This document shows positions 47,369 to 59,134 of a stretch of DNA of 64,000 bases, piece after piece. The notes under the pieces are model-generated. The model searched no databases, had not been told where the DNA came from, and saw only the letters and a program-made list of their open reading frames with translations. The translations under genes were made by a program, and so were the position numbers. Position 1 is the first letter of the stretch. Each line of letters opens with the position of its first letter. The DNA is taken from NCBI GenBank assembly GCA_950295325.1, contig OX485808.1, positions 7,876,501 to 7,940,500 on the forward strand, given 5' to 3'. The DNA is from Polytrichum commune. Taxonomy: Eukaryota > Streptophyta > Polytrichopsida > Polytrichales > Polytrichaceae.

Positions 47369-49020
47369 ATTTGGGACATAGTGTGAGCCCAATATTGTGC
47401 CCACATGTGTTCTTAATCTTCAAATCATTAAAACCTTAGGCTTTTGAATCATTTTGAATACTCAAAAAGATAAGAAGAGTGAGGCTTCTAGTTTAGGTTT
47501 GAGTTGAGTTTAATGACCAGTGTAGGAGTTACTTGGGTTTGAAGCTAGAAGGATTAATTTGGGGATTAATTAACCATTAGGTGAAGCTTAAGTTAATTGG
47601 GTTGTGACTTAGGTAGCATTTGTTTTAGGATTGTAGCTTAGGCTGTAGTTAATTGTTTGTTTTAGGGTGAGAGCTATGTGGTTTAAGGGGGGGGGGGGGA
47701 CCTTCCCAAGAGATTAGACCTCGATTTCCTTAGATAGCAGATTAGGGGAATAATCAACCGGTGGCTGCGGTGCGCTGGGACATCCACTCTCTATGTAGAA
47801 AAGAAAAAACGGCAGGAGGAGGCAGGGGGCAAGAGAGAGGAGATTCAGGATTGGCATCATGTGTGTGTGCTGCTAGTGCCGAGGAGAGGGAGACATGCAA
47901 AGCTAGCAAAAATTTGATCGGAAGGGGTGGCACCAGTAACCAGAGCGTTGATGTGGCAGTTGCCTCGGCTTTGGGGCAACCGAATTCTTCGAGAGCTGGC
48001 ATTGGCCGGTTTGTGTCTTCTTTAGTCGATTCTTTGGGATGCTCCTGGTGCGGCATTGTTGTATTGTGAAAATTAGGAGCTTGATGCCGGCTACGGGAGG
48101 AAGAGTCTGTTGAAGAGGGTAAGGGTAGTCAGCAAGGCACTGGACCAAAATTAATCGGTTCGTTCAAAATCTGTGAGAGAAGGGCAGAGTATTCAATTGC
48201 GTGGGCAGGGCTATGCAGATTCGTAGGCTCAGAAGGAGGATTCTGGGAAATCTATAAGCGTGGATTCCAGCTCGCAAGGTGAGCATTGGAGCTGGTAGAT
48301 TGACCTTGGACGCCGCAGCTAAGCGTACCTTGAGGGCTCCTTGGCAGCGAGGTTAGGCATTCAACCTGATTGCCGGCTTGGGGGCAACCAAATCCAACAG
48401 ATCCCCTGCTGGTCACTGAAGCAAATGCTGAAATCATAGACCCACAAGGTAGCCAGGTCGAGGAGCGAGGGACAGAGGACTTGTTCAGGGTTGAGGAGGC
48501 TGTCGGGTTGAGCACGATCTTGGGCCTTGAGGCCGCCGACTGGTGTTGTGATTGAGGGGAGTAGGGCTGCAGCAACTGCATTAGGGAGAATCGACCCTCC
48601 CCAGGAACTAAGGGACATAGTGTAGGTGGAATTTTAGGACCTTAATGGGGTTTAGGGGTTAGGCAAGGGTGATATTATGGAGCACATTGGTAGGAAGGGG
48701 CCCAGTGGAGAATGGAGTTGAATTTAGTCCAAACCCCAACTTGTTAGGCTAGGGTTGGTTATGCATTAGCTTAGAATTGATTGTGTTGGGAAAACTTAAG
48801 GGTTTAAGTGTGAAGACCAAAACCTAGTGGAGAATCACAGTGGTAGGATGAACACAAGGCGTGGAGTATTTTCTAAATACTGATTGCCTTGTGCTCTTGG
48901 AATAAAGAATGGTGTGTTTGGATTTTACATTATTGGAGTATGGAAGCTGAATCATTGGCCATGGGGGGGTGGTGAGAACATGTGAGCTAGAGGCTCTCAC
49001 CCGGACTACGACGCATAAGG
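47369..49020. other. Non-coding, no gene recognised
   Basis: Short ORFs in both directions overlap without homology I can name. There is a G-run (47690-47700). The segment ends with a boundary motif CTCACCCGGACTA, also present at the 46.27-kb junction. Confidence 0.5.
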
Positions 49021-50190
49021 GTGGGGGTTTATGGCTGACACATAGGAGGTACTTGAATTGAAGTCATCCATACCAAAGATTGCGGAGGGCATTTGATGGC
49101 ACAGAAGAGAGGAGAGCACCACCTTGCCCTTTAATCGGTCAAGACATAATGTGCCATGCTTAAGGAAGGGAAAGGTGGCTAAATGCCTCAAAGGACAACA
49201 AACCAAGAGGAGAGAACAATCCAATACACCAGACAGGAGTGAAGAGGTTGTCTGCCCTATATGCTCTCCCGTATTGGTAGGTCAGTGTGAAGTACTCTAT
49301 GCACAACTCCTGCAGTGCATGAAAAAAACTACTATTTGTAGACACTGCATGGGTCCTTGATGACTACATGTTTTTATGATGACTATCAGTAGTCATCGTG
49401 TCCAAAATTCTATTGAAACAAACATATAGAATGTGCTGAAGGAGTAGTGATGTCCAATCTAACAATGTGTGGGGAATGGTGCCAATATCTCTTGATTCGG
49501 CATGTCCTAGACCCAATGCATTGCGAAAAAAACTTGTGCGAGGACATCTTCAAGATAATATGGGGTTTGAAAGATACACTGAAAGTACGACTGGATATAA
49601 AAGAAGTGAACATAAGGCCGCAACTTCATCCAGTGGTTGATGGTGGAAATGGACTGACATTGTTACCGGCTGCTCCATACGTGATGTCCAAGGTAGAGAA
49701 GACAGTCTTCATAAAGACTATTCGTGAGCTAAAGACTCCGAGTAATTATGTTGGGCAATTGTCAAAGAAAATCACAGCAGATGGAGAGTTGCAGGGGCTC
49801 AAGTCCCACGACTACCACATTTTGATGCAACAGATTATGCCCTTATGTTTGCAAACATTACTACCAAAGGAAGTCCGAGTGGCGATCATACGCATATGTA
49901 GGGTCTTCACACGTCTTTGTGCAAAGTCCGTGGACCCATCAACAATGGCAGAGTTGTTGGAGGAAACAACAACCATGTGCATGTTAGAGAAAGTCTTTCC
50001 ACCGTCATTTTTCGATGTGATGTCGCATATGCCAATTCACTTAGTGCAATAGCTGGTGGTTTGTGGGCCAGTACACACACGATGGATATACCCAGTGGAA
50101 CGGTACCTGAAAACATTGAAAGGTTACGTACGGCAGCGCGCGCAACCAGAGGGCTCCATGGCAAGAGGCTACATCATGGACATGGTTGTC
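49021..50190 (+). pseudogene. TNP2 transposase fragment of a second CACTA element
   Basis: From about 49040 the sequence translates like RRAFDGTEERRAPPCPL, matching the KRFNGEEEERPRPKPM part of element B. The frame 49447-50052 gives LIRHVLDPMHCEKNLCEDIF, HDYHILMQQ, VRVAIIRICRVFTRLCAK and PPSFFDVMSHMPIHLVQ, then after TAG VVCGPVHTRWIYPVERYLK. TNP2 and DUF4218-like parts are fused without the introns and subterminal ends of element B. It stops matching near 50190. Confidence 0.85.
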
Positions 50191-50213
50191 TATCCCGCCG
50201 TTATAACGGTGTC

Positions 50214-50243
50214 GTGTCGTGACGGACCCCTCCGTCACGACAC
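50214..50243. other. Perfect 13-bp stem hairpin with CCCC loop
   Basis: GTGTCGTGACGGA / TCCGTCACGACAC around CCCC, at the point where TNP2 homology ends. It could be a terminal hairpin of another element; no T-tract follows. Confidence 0.85.
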
Positions 50244-50429
50244 AATAGGGTCCACGTAGGGTCAACCTAGGGGGAAGCTAGTAGGGTGGGTAAAATACTT
50301 ACCTTCTTGCCAAGGTGGCGTCCTATGTGGCAAAAAAGGCCGACGTGGACGTGGATATGCCTAGCGCCAGGTAAACCATTTTGCCATTATGTTTATCATT
50401 CTGTTAAAATCAAAGTAGTAAAATATGAC

Positions 50430-50523
50430 TAAGGAGGGTGTGGGGCGGACGGGGGACGAGGGTGGGGCGGACGGGGCGGACGGGGCGGGAACGGGGGGGG
50501 GAACGGGGGCGGACAGGTCGGGA

Positions 50524-50581
<58 letters not shown>

Positions 50582-50700
50582 GGTGCGGACGGGGTAGGGA
50601 ACGGTTTTTTTTTTTTTTTGTTGGACAGGGGTTGGGAACGGGGGCGGACGGGGGGGAACGGAGCAGACGGACGGGCGCTAGTAATTTTTTCCCCACTTTA
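50430..50700 (+). repeat. Low-complexity G-, T- and (TTC)-rich tract
   Basis: GGGGCGGACG-type repeats surround (TTC)9-like and T-homopolymer runs of about 30 and 15 bases. ORFs across it (Ser/Phe or Lys/Glu runs) are artefacts. Confidence 0.95.
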
Positions 50701-51256
50701 CCTCTACTTTGCTGACGGGGAGTGCTATCTTATGAGTGGTGAGCAATGAGCGGTAACTTATGAGTAGTGAGGAAGATGAAAATTTTGGTAATAGGGCCAC
50801 CAATATCCTATAACCGTGGAATTGTGGCCTTAAAAATGATGATTTTAGGGTTTAGTAATAAGAGGGTTGAGAAGGATAAACAACATGAAGTCCAAAAATT
50901 TATTCATCAGTAGTAGCACTAGACATGAAACTATCTTTTGCCTCGTCATCTATATATATTCGAGCACCTTTGCATTGCGAATTGATTTTGGAACTATAGC
51001 AAGATTCTTCATTTGGATCCGAATCTTCGAGATTCAACATTGCAATTGCAACATTCTCGGCATATGATGGAAGACGCGGGCTACGGCTTGGACTTCGTAG
51101 GAATTGTCTATGTGCCCAAAACGGGAGACATGTCCTCTTTCCAATCGTATTCCTGAAATCAAATCGATGAAACATGTAAATAATGTGAAGAAATAAAAAT
51201 GAACCAATGAATTGAATGAAACGAATGAATTGAATAAAAATTTATTGTATTAAAAC

Positions 51257-54200
51257 TTACTCACACTCAAATTCAAGCATCTCCTCATCTGACAGGTTAT
51301 CATCTTCTTTTGTGAGATCTTGTATATTCTCCTTAGATGACCCCTCTTTCAAAACGTTTTCCAAAAGCGGTTTCAATATGTGCTCAAATATGTCATTATC
51401 ACCCTCAAATGCAAGAAGATGTCTGCCACATGCGCGTGTTGCTAGGATAGAAGCTCCAGTGGAACATGTCAAATCAACAACGCGTCCATTCGATGGTGTA
51501 AACAATTCAATAAGATCTTTAAAAAAAACGCGGTGATTTTTGATATGGCCCCCTCCAAGGTCTTCCCGATTTTTGAAGAAGCATATTTTTTTCATCCACA
51601 AAATTGAAAAGCAAGTTTTTGCTTTTCAATCCAATGCCCAAAAAAAGTGGAGTTTGGTTGTCTCGTGAATTTTGTGGTAGTAAAATCCCTTACCAAGACA
51701 TGAGCCATAAATGCCGGAGTCTACAAAAAAATGTAAATTGTGTTAAAACTATATACAATGCAAATAACACCAAAATAATTAAATAGAAATAATTGTGATG
51801 TATTATATTTACGGTGTAGGTTGGAGACTCCGGATCCTTGAACACCATGTACGAATTGAGGCAAATAAAAGTCCTAAGAACTTTCATGTTGCCGTTGTGT
51901 AAGGTTGAATTCAAAACCTTCTTGGTTTGCATATCGATAGCAGAAAATACTATGAGGACGCCATCATCAGACAAGATGGACTTGCACAAGGACATTGTTG
52001 CAACCATCCAGTTCTTGTCATATTTATTCCAAAGAGGAATTTCAGCAGGTCTATTGGAGAGGTTGAAGTCAAGACCGTCGGGAAATTGGAGAAAAACCAA
52101 GTCAACGGCAAAGGGAGTCGAACTTCCCATGACATGAAATTCGCGATTGTCATTGAACTGAAATACCACAACATATCACAATATAAGGCACAAAATAAAA
52201 CCCAAATGAAAGTAAGAACATTAGAGAAAATACCAAAACAATAATACTTACGTTTTCAATAAATTCCCGCAATTGGATCCACTCAGGAGGGCCTACATCC
52301 ACCCCTTCAGACTTGTTCTTGACAGCAGTAGATCGAGCAAACGAGAGCGTGAGAAAGTTCTTCAGTATGAATACCTCTTTTTTCTCAAAATATCCGTTGG
52401 CGCACGATGAATAGCGTCATAGGTGCTGGAGTAATGAAATTCCAATACATCGCACCCAAACTTTGAATTTTCGCCTCCAAGTGGATTCTTATTCAAATCA
52501 TTGGAAATAACAAGCAATTCTTCATGTTGTGAAATTTCCGATTGACCTTGTATTTTGGTTTCATGAACATATTTCCTCTTACAACGTTTTGTCTCTTTTG
52601 GTTTTGGCTCTCCAAGTTTAAGCTGCACAATTTGTGCTTGCAAAATTGCAGTATCACGAGGATCCACATTTTTAGCATCATTTATCTGACGGATTGCCTT
52701 CTCACTTAACGGACATGCTGTCGCGCACCTCTCCATGAGGAGTGGCCGAAACACCATGGGCACAAGGGGGACCCCGGAGTGACACCCGGGACTTGTGGCG
52801 CCGTTGGTGAGAGGGCCCAAGTGATCCTAGTGTGGATGAGGTCCCCGGGCGTTGGGAACGCCTCCCACCCACGAAGACTAGGAGGCACAAGGGTAAGGCC
52901 ATGAGCTATGCGTAGCTCATGGCGTAGTGATTCTAGAATGCTCAAGAACACCTCAATCGGAGGTGTGAGCTAGGAGTTATGGCCATTTGAGTGGGGTGCT
53001 GTCCCGGGACAGCGCCCTGCTACAGCAGTGCCTGGGAGTGATTCCCGGGACTGCCAAGGTTCAAACAGGCATAACTTCCTCACCACTTGCCCGAATGGGG
53101 CAAGTGAGGAGTCCATCGGCATCTACGTGAAGCGTAGATGAAGATGGAGTGGTTGGTTGCTGGAATCAGACATCATACAAGGAAGTTATGATGGTCTGAA
53201 GCTGCTGGGGGCTTCTAGGCCCAGCGGCTAAGGGAAAATGTCCACTTGGCCCCAACTCTTGGTAGAGAGACAAGAGGTTGGTTGACGGTGGGGTAGGGGC
53301 CCCGCGTAGAGTCCTAGAGGCTTATATGGGTGAGGTGGTGTGGCCTCACCCACCCGAGGCCGAACGGCACGGCCTCCATGGGCTTTGGCCCATTGTGAGG
53401 CCATAGTTGCCTAGTATGCTTCGGGTTGTTGTAGTGTTGCTCCGGCAACGCGATGATCAACATAAGATTGGACTTCCATGGATGGAAGTCCACATCTAAG
53501 GAGTGGTTACCGATTAAAGGGGTGAGTCCCGAAATCAAAGTAGGAGGGTTGGTTCCCCTCCTATGAACTAATGGTCCGGGGTTAGAGGAGCTAACCATTA
53601 GCATGGCGGTATGCGAAGGGTTAGCCACTCGTAACCTTTGCTAGAATTGAAAATTGGCAAGATGGTCAAGGGGGGGCTAGCAAGGGTTGCGACACATGCA
53701 TCCTTAGGACAATCAAGATACCAACCACAATCCTCATAGTGTGGGAGCGACCAATCCAAACAAATCTCAGTAGTGAACATGCATGAATCTCCTGTACCAG
53801 TGTCACGCCAATTTGGGAAAAAACGAGGTTCCCCTATAATGCATTTATGTAGAATCAAAACATATCGAAAATACCTACACACAAAAATATTGTAAGTCAA
53901 ATATTCCATGACAATTTGACAAATGAAATCAAAAAAATCAAAAAAATAATAAGATTAGGTTGTACCTGTATAATACACGTTTCATAGCAAGATCAATATT
54001 AGGTTGCTCATCCCAACCGTTGTGTTTTTTAACTTTTCCGCTTTGGAATTCACGATAGAATATTGAATTGAAAGCAGCAAACTTCCAAGTTTGGATATAC
54101 TCGGAGAGAGTAGGCACATCTGCAGGCAACTGAAGAGGAGATGAAAGAATACTTTAAAGCTCTTCGATAGCCTTTTTTTCCAACTGTGCCCAATATGTAG

Positions 54201-55659
54201 ACTTTGATAACCAATCATCAAGTGCAGAATCAGAGAGTAGCGATTTCGGGAAATGCAATGCATCTTTGTCAAATCTATTGCCATTCCAGAGCTTGAGCCA
54301 TCCAACTTTGACTTCTGCATCCACATTACTGACAGCAACACGATGAAGTTTCTCTTGTAGCATTTCAGGCACCGAAAATGAACCCCAATGGCGCTTAACT
54401 TCTTCAAGGAAAGCAGAGGTAAGGTTGATGTCGGCAATCGCTAGTTGTTTCGTAAAACTAGAAGATAACATTGCACGTTTTTTGTTGACAGCTGCGGACA
54501 TTGCTTTTGAAACTCCGTCTGATGTCCGTTCAAGAGGATGAGTTTCATTATACTAGTTGAGAGCAATATCGCTAGCCTCAGCAAGTTCTTGCTGAAAAAT
54601 CAAACAAAAGTCAATATTTATAAGTACATATAGATGTAATGTAAAATGAAGATGAATAAACATAAGGCATATTATTATTAGCAATGGTAGAAGAACTTAC
54701 ACTGTACATGTAATCCAAAAAAATTGGTCGTGTCAAAGAATACCAAATTTCGACGGACTTCTCCTCACATCGTTTATAACTCTTTCGATCCAGTTGCTTT
54801 CTGAAGGAAGTCAAAGGCATGGTGCCAATACTTTGCATCCGATATAAAGTATGCACCAAATTGGTGGATACGTGAGAATTTTCGGTTGACCTAAAAAAAC
54901 ATTAAATTTATTAGATTCATGATGATATAATTTGGAAAACAAAATATAAACTAGAAATAAGTGTAAAAAAAAAAAAAAAAAACATTAATTGTTGATGTCA
55001 TGCATAGCAGTCAACAAACTTGAAATGTCGTCAGGCTCGGGCGCTAAAATGATAGAATCCACAAAGACATGACGTTCATAATCTTCGGTATATACGCGGT
55101 CAATATAATTTCTCCAAGCAAAAAATCTATAATTTCCATCTCATATAAAAAACATCTTATTCTTGTATGACGTCAATGACAAATCTGTATCCAATTGAGA
55201 TTCAAACAGGGCATTAGCTTGAGCCCAATTTGGGCTCCAAGATGCGCGAACCTCATCATCCACGAATTGACAGTTTCCCTTAGAATCGGTGGCCGATATA
55301 TAAAACACACGGTCATCATCACGATAACCATTGAAAAAATCAGCCTCCAATTTAGTAATGTCACCCTTCAAAGCATGACGCACAATCGGCATAGGAACCA
55401 TGCGACATAAGAGTACATTCAAGCGAGCATTAGGTCCAGCACGGATTGAGGAAATTGTGGAAGTGGAATTGACCTTTCGTTTGTTCGTAAGCTCCCACAC
55501 TTTCTCTTTATAAGTTTTATTGTCACCATCATTATCTTCATCCGAGTCAAAATCATCGAGAGATTCATTTATTTTTATATTTTTCTTATTATGAAGATTT
55601 GACGATATGTCATGATGATGATGAACTTGTTGAGATGGACGATCTTGAGTTGAATGCAT
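51257..55659 (-). pseudogene. Decayed multi-exon ParB-like / N4-N6 DNA-methyltransferase-like gene
   Basis: Segments on the minus strand: 55659-54990, with a ParB-like region where FFI-TGA-DGNYRFFAWRNYI shows a Trp-to-stop change inside the DGN(H/Y)R motif; about 54894-54690; about 54596-53950 with stops TAG and TAA; about 53880-53690; 52760-52362; 52160-51830 with motif IV-like DLVFLQFPDG and DDGVLIVFS; and 51570-51257 with motif I VDLTCSTGASILATRACGRH followed by LLAFEGD. Order ParB-like, then IV, then I matches the fusion gene at 4.4-10.4 kb, but no HAD domain is seen. An insert at 52771-53666 splits it. The motifs fit a beta-class DNA methyltransferase; substrate unknown. Confidence 0.7.
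52771..53666. mobile_element. Candidate 0.9-kb insertion inside the methyltransferase pseudogene
   Basis: A GC-richer block bounded by the direct repeat CAAGGGGG (52763-52770 and 53667-53674), lying between two coding segments of the same gene. No terminal inverted repeat is visible. TGGCGCCGTTG at about 52796 resembles the start of a tRNA-Asp PBS. The G-run makes the duplication weak evidence. Confidence 0.35.
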
Positions 55660-55699
55660 TGTGGAATCATCATCAGTAGAAATAGGAGTCGTTCTCTCC

Positions 55700-58600
55700 C
55701 CGGGGAGAGCACTCGCGAAAATTTATTAAACCATGTGCAAAAGTATGTAGGGTACTTTTTATTCATATGTGATAAAATTTATACAATTCTTCGATATAAT
55801 GAAGCCCTCTTCAATTACAAAGTTGTGTGTATAAATAAATAAGGGTACCATATAATGCATCAATTTATCTAAATCTTTCAATCTAAAATAGGGTTGGGAA
55901 TAGTAGGTAGAGAAAAAAATGTTGAGGCAGAGGTATACAAAGCATTTTATGGTGGTCAATGGATGAAAAACTATCCATTTTCAATCCAAATTCCCGAATG
56001 AAAAATTTGGATGACGAGGGTTTTGGTGTTCTTTGCTTTGTGCGTTGCCTAGGGTTGCTTGCACCACCAATGCAAGGCTGCTTGTGAGGCAGGATTTGGT
56101 GTTGAAGTTCTTGACGTGCATTTTGTGGTTGTGTGCGGTTTTCTGAATTCTAGTGGTATGCTTGTGGTTTTCGGAGTTCTAGTAGTTTCTTTGTGGGCAA
56201 CCGACGCCGAAGTTTCTCACGATACTGTACCAGACGAGAGACACTCTGCACAAGCACAGTCTTGGCTGAGATCTCCGGTAGGCAATCAACGTGAGCCTTC
56301 ACAGCGTCCAAAGGTATCAATTTCCATCCATCTGCAGTTCGATTTTGGACCTCTTCAAGCACCCAGATGTATACTTGCACAAGTTACAGAATCGAAACAG
56401 AAAGTTAGGTTTTGACGACTTATGAGCTTGTCATCATCATGAGCTCAGTGTGCTAAGTTGCTTCCACGGGTAGGTTCTTAGTTGATGTTGGTAATCTGAG
56501 GCGCATGTTTTTGTGTAGGTAAATTTCTACGGGCCGTTGTGCCCGTAGGAATCAGCACAGAGCCTCCAGGAAGGAAGAAGAAATCGACGAAGAAACGGCG
56601 GAGATGGGCCCCATTGTGCCATCTTTCCCTTCGCACACTCTTTCTTTATTCCCCTGTCACTCGTAAGGATCACCTTGGCCTTCCTACCTGCACGCAATTC
56701 CAATCTCTCGCTCTCGCCCCAGCCCCAACCTCCGATTCAGGTACCCACGCCCTGTGCATTCGGCCAAGCAATGGCTTCAATTCACTCCTGGATTGAGTGT
56801 GTTGGTGCGATCCAGGAAGTGTTTGAACGCCGCGTTCTGAATGGTTTTGATGCCTCGTTTGCTTAGATTGTGCAATAGGCTTCAATTGTCAAGCTGTACT
56901 TTGCCTTGTTTTGTTTCGATGTTAATCAGCAGCAGATTGCAAGTGCGAGTATCCTGTTGCAGATTGTGATGCTAGGTGTGGCATTTGTCTTAGGGTTTAT
57001 GTTGCGGCGACATAAGATTGTGGTCGGACAAGCTCAAGCACAAGATTTCTGTCAAGGCTTGCCGGTCAATTTCGACACCGAAGTCCTGCTTGTTCTCGTG
57101 TGTGAGTTGGATAACCCCAATGGCATCCCCCGTTTCTAAACTGGACCGAATGTATTTGTTGGTCAACCGAGTCTTTAAGCTTTGGTACAAGAGGTGACAA
57201 AAATGGTGGTGACTTTCAAGGGAGCCAAGGAAGAATTGGCTTCTGTTTGTGGTGATGTGAGTGTTTTGTTAGAGTTGAGATCCGGGAGCAAACCATGGGT
57301 AACTAAGCATTCTTCAATGTGATCCTCCATCAATGCATGGAGGAGGTCGAAATCAGGTTGGCCATGGAAATACCTCACCTGGATGCCTCATTTAGAGTAG
57401 CGCTTATATCTCATCGAGTTTAGGTCCCTCATAATGTCTAAAGAATAGCATCTTGGTTAGGGCTATGCATCAAATTTTGACAACTGCTTCTGAAGAGAGG
57501 CTTACGAGTTGGTGTATATGGCACGATTGTGTTATCTGGTGCACAAGTGCCTGTGCATTCATGTGAGGAACATGGAATGCTGCTGTCCCCTTTTTTGTGC
57601 TGAATTTTGTGTGAACATGGAATGCTGCTGTCCCCTTTTTTGTGTGAATTTTGGCGACACCGCATCACACTCAGCCTTAGCGAAGCTTGGCCTAGATTCC
57701 TGGGCTCATCTGTGGTCGCATTGACTTTTTAATATGTTTTACTAAGGAACATGCTTGAAACAATTGATGCAGAATGGGACTTAGTGGTTTGTAGGGAAAG
57801 ATGTGTTGCTAATGAGCATCATCAGTGGAATGCCCTGGATTTTGTTGTCTTTGAAGTGCACGAGGTTGAAAGGCACGGAGATAAATCCTTGAAAGTTTGT
57901 CTAAGTGGCACAAATCGATGACTAGAATTGGAGTCAAGCGTATTTGTTTACCTACTATGCATGTGCTCTGTCATTCATTTGTGCTTAACAGAGCACATTG
58001 CAATCAAATAACACTTGTGCAAATGGATGACAGAGCACATTCTAATCAATTAAGCACGTTTGTCCATGTTCTCCTATGCATGTGCTCTGCCATCCATTTG
58101 TCAATCAATTTCAGTACTGTGGAAAAACAGAAGTGAATAAGAACCTTCTCAATATTTCGGGAATGGATTATTCAGAAAAAAAATTTCCAGTGTCTTGATC
58201 ATATTGAGAACTATTTCATAGCGTCGTACATGTCTTGAACTGGTACATTTCAAAGTAGCAGTTAGTCTATTTTAGCCACCTGCTAATATGGAAAGATTTG
58301 AGCAAGTAAGGAAGTTGTGTTCGCCTTAAAGTCACTCATAGACTAGTTACTCAAACCTAGGGCTCATAGACTAGTCTTTCTGGAATCTTTAAGTAGTTCC
58401 CATCTTATTGAATGGCATCCAACTTTCACAACCCAATCTAAATGAATGGCATCTAGAAGCTGAAAATGGTGACACATGATAAATGCACACGGTTGTGCAA
58501 AGTGGAAGACTCCTATATTTGTTTTGGTCAAGCTTGTTCCTTGCCTTTCCTCCCCGCACATTTCTTTTTCCTGGTCTTTGCTCCAGCTCTCTTCATAGCT

Positions 58601-59119
58601 CATGGTTAGGTGAATCATGCCTCTTGATAAAACTCCATGCTGAAAAGCATTAATTGAATCACAGATTTATGAGAGATTAAGTCATGACACTCTCAGACTT
58701 AATTTAAGGGCTCGGGACAAATTAGGTTTTGTGAAGGAATTACTTACCACATTGTCATGTGATCCTGTGAATTGTCTTGATGTGCTTAACGGTCTAGGGC
58801 GCATTAATCTAACATTACGTTTTTGAGGCTTTGTTTATTTGCTTGCTTGTGTGTATGTTTGTGGCACGGTTGAGCTTTCTTTAATTATGGGCCCCTGTAT
58901 AGCAGTGTATTTAATTTTCTTTCATCTCTATATAGTAGTCCATCTGCTGGTTCTTTTTTGTGCTGCAGAATGTTTGGACGAGTGTATATGATGATGATGA
59001 TGGGCCTAGGGTATACTTTTTTGAGAGTATGCTTGAATTTGAGTAAAAATTCGAGCATGTTATGTTGTTGATTTTGGCAGGCACGCGGGCTACCAGGTTT
59101 TCTGGAGGCAGAACATTCT
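55700..59119. other. Region between divergent genes; no firm gene
   Basis: Probably promoters, 5' UTRs and introns of the two divergent genes. A possible 5' exon (56539-56790, basic KKKSTKKRRR) is weak. Minus-strand ORFs at 57378-57175 and 57190-56990 look protein-like but are unassigned. A 45-base direct duplication lies at 57568-57655 and an inverted repeat (57961-57984 against 58017-58040, GTGCTCTGTCATTCATTTGT) further on. Confidence 0.5.
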
Positions 59120-59134
59120 TTGCAGGTCTTAGAG

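Noticed and set aside
47754..48618. Overlapping ORFs on both strands at 47.75-48.6 kb
   Set aside because: No motif, both strands similarly open, within a GC-moderate non-coding segment; not supported as genes.
50361..50749. ORFs with Ser, Phe, Lys or Glu runs
   Set aside because: They read through T, TTC and G homopolymer tracts.
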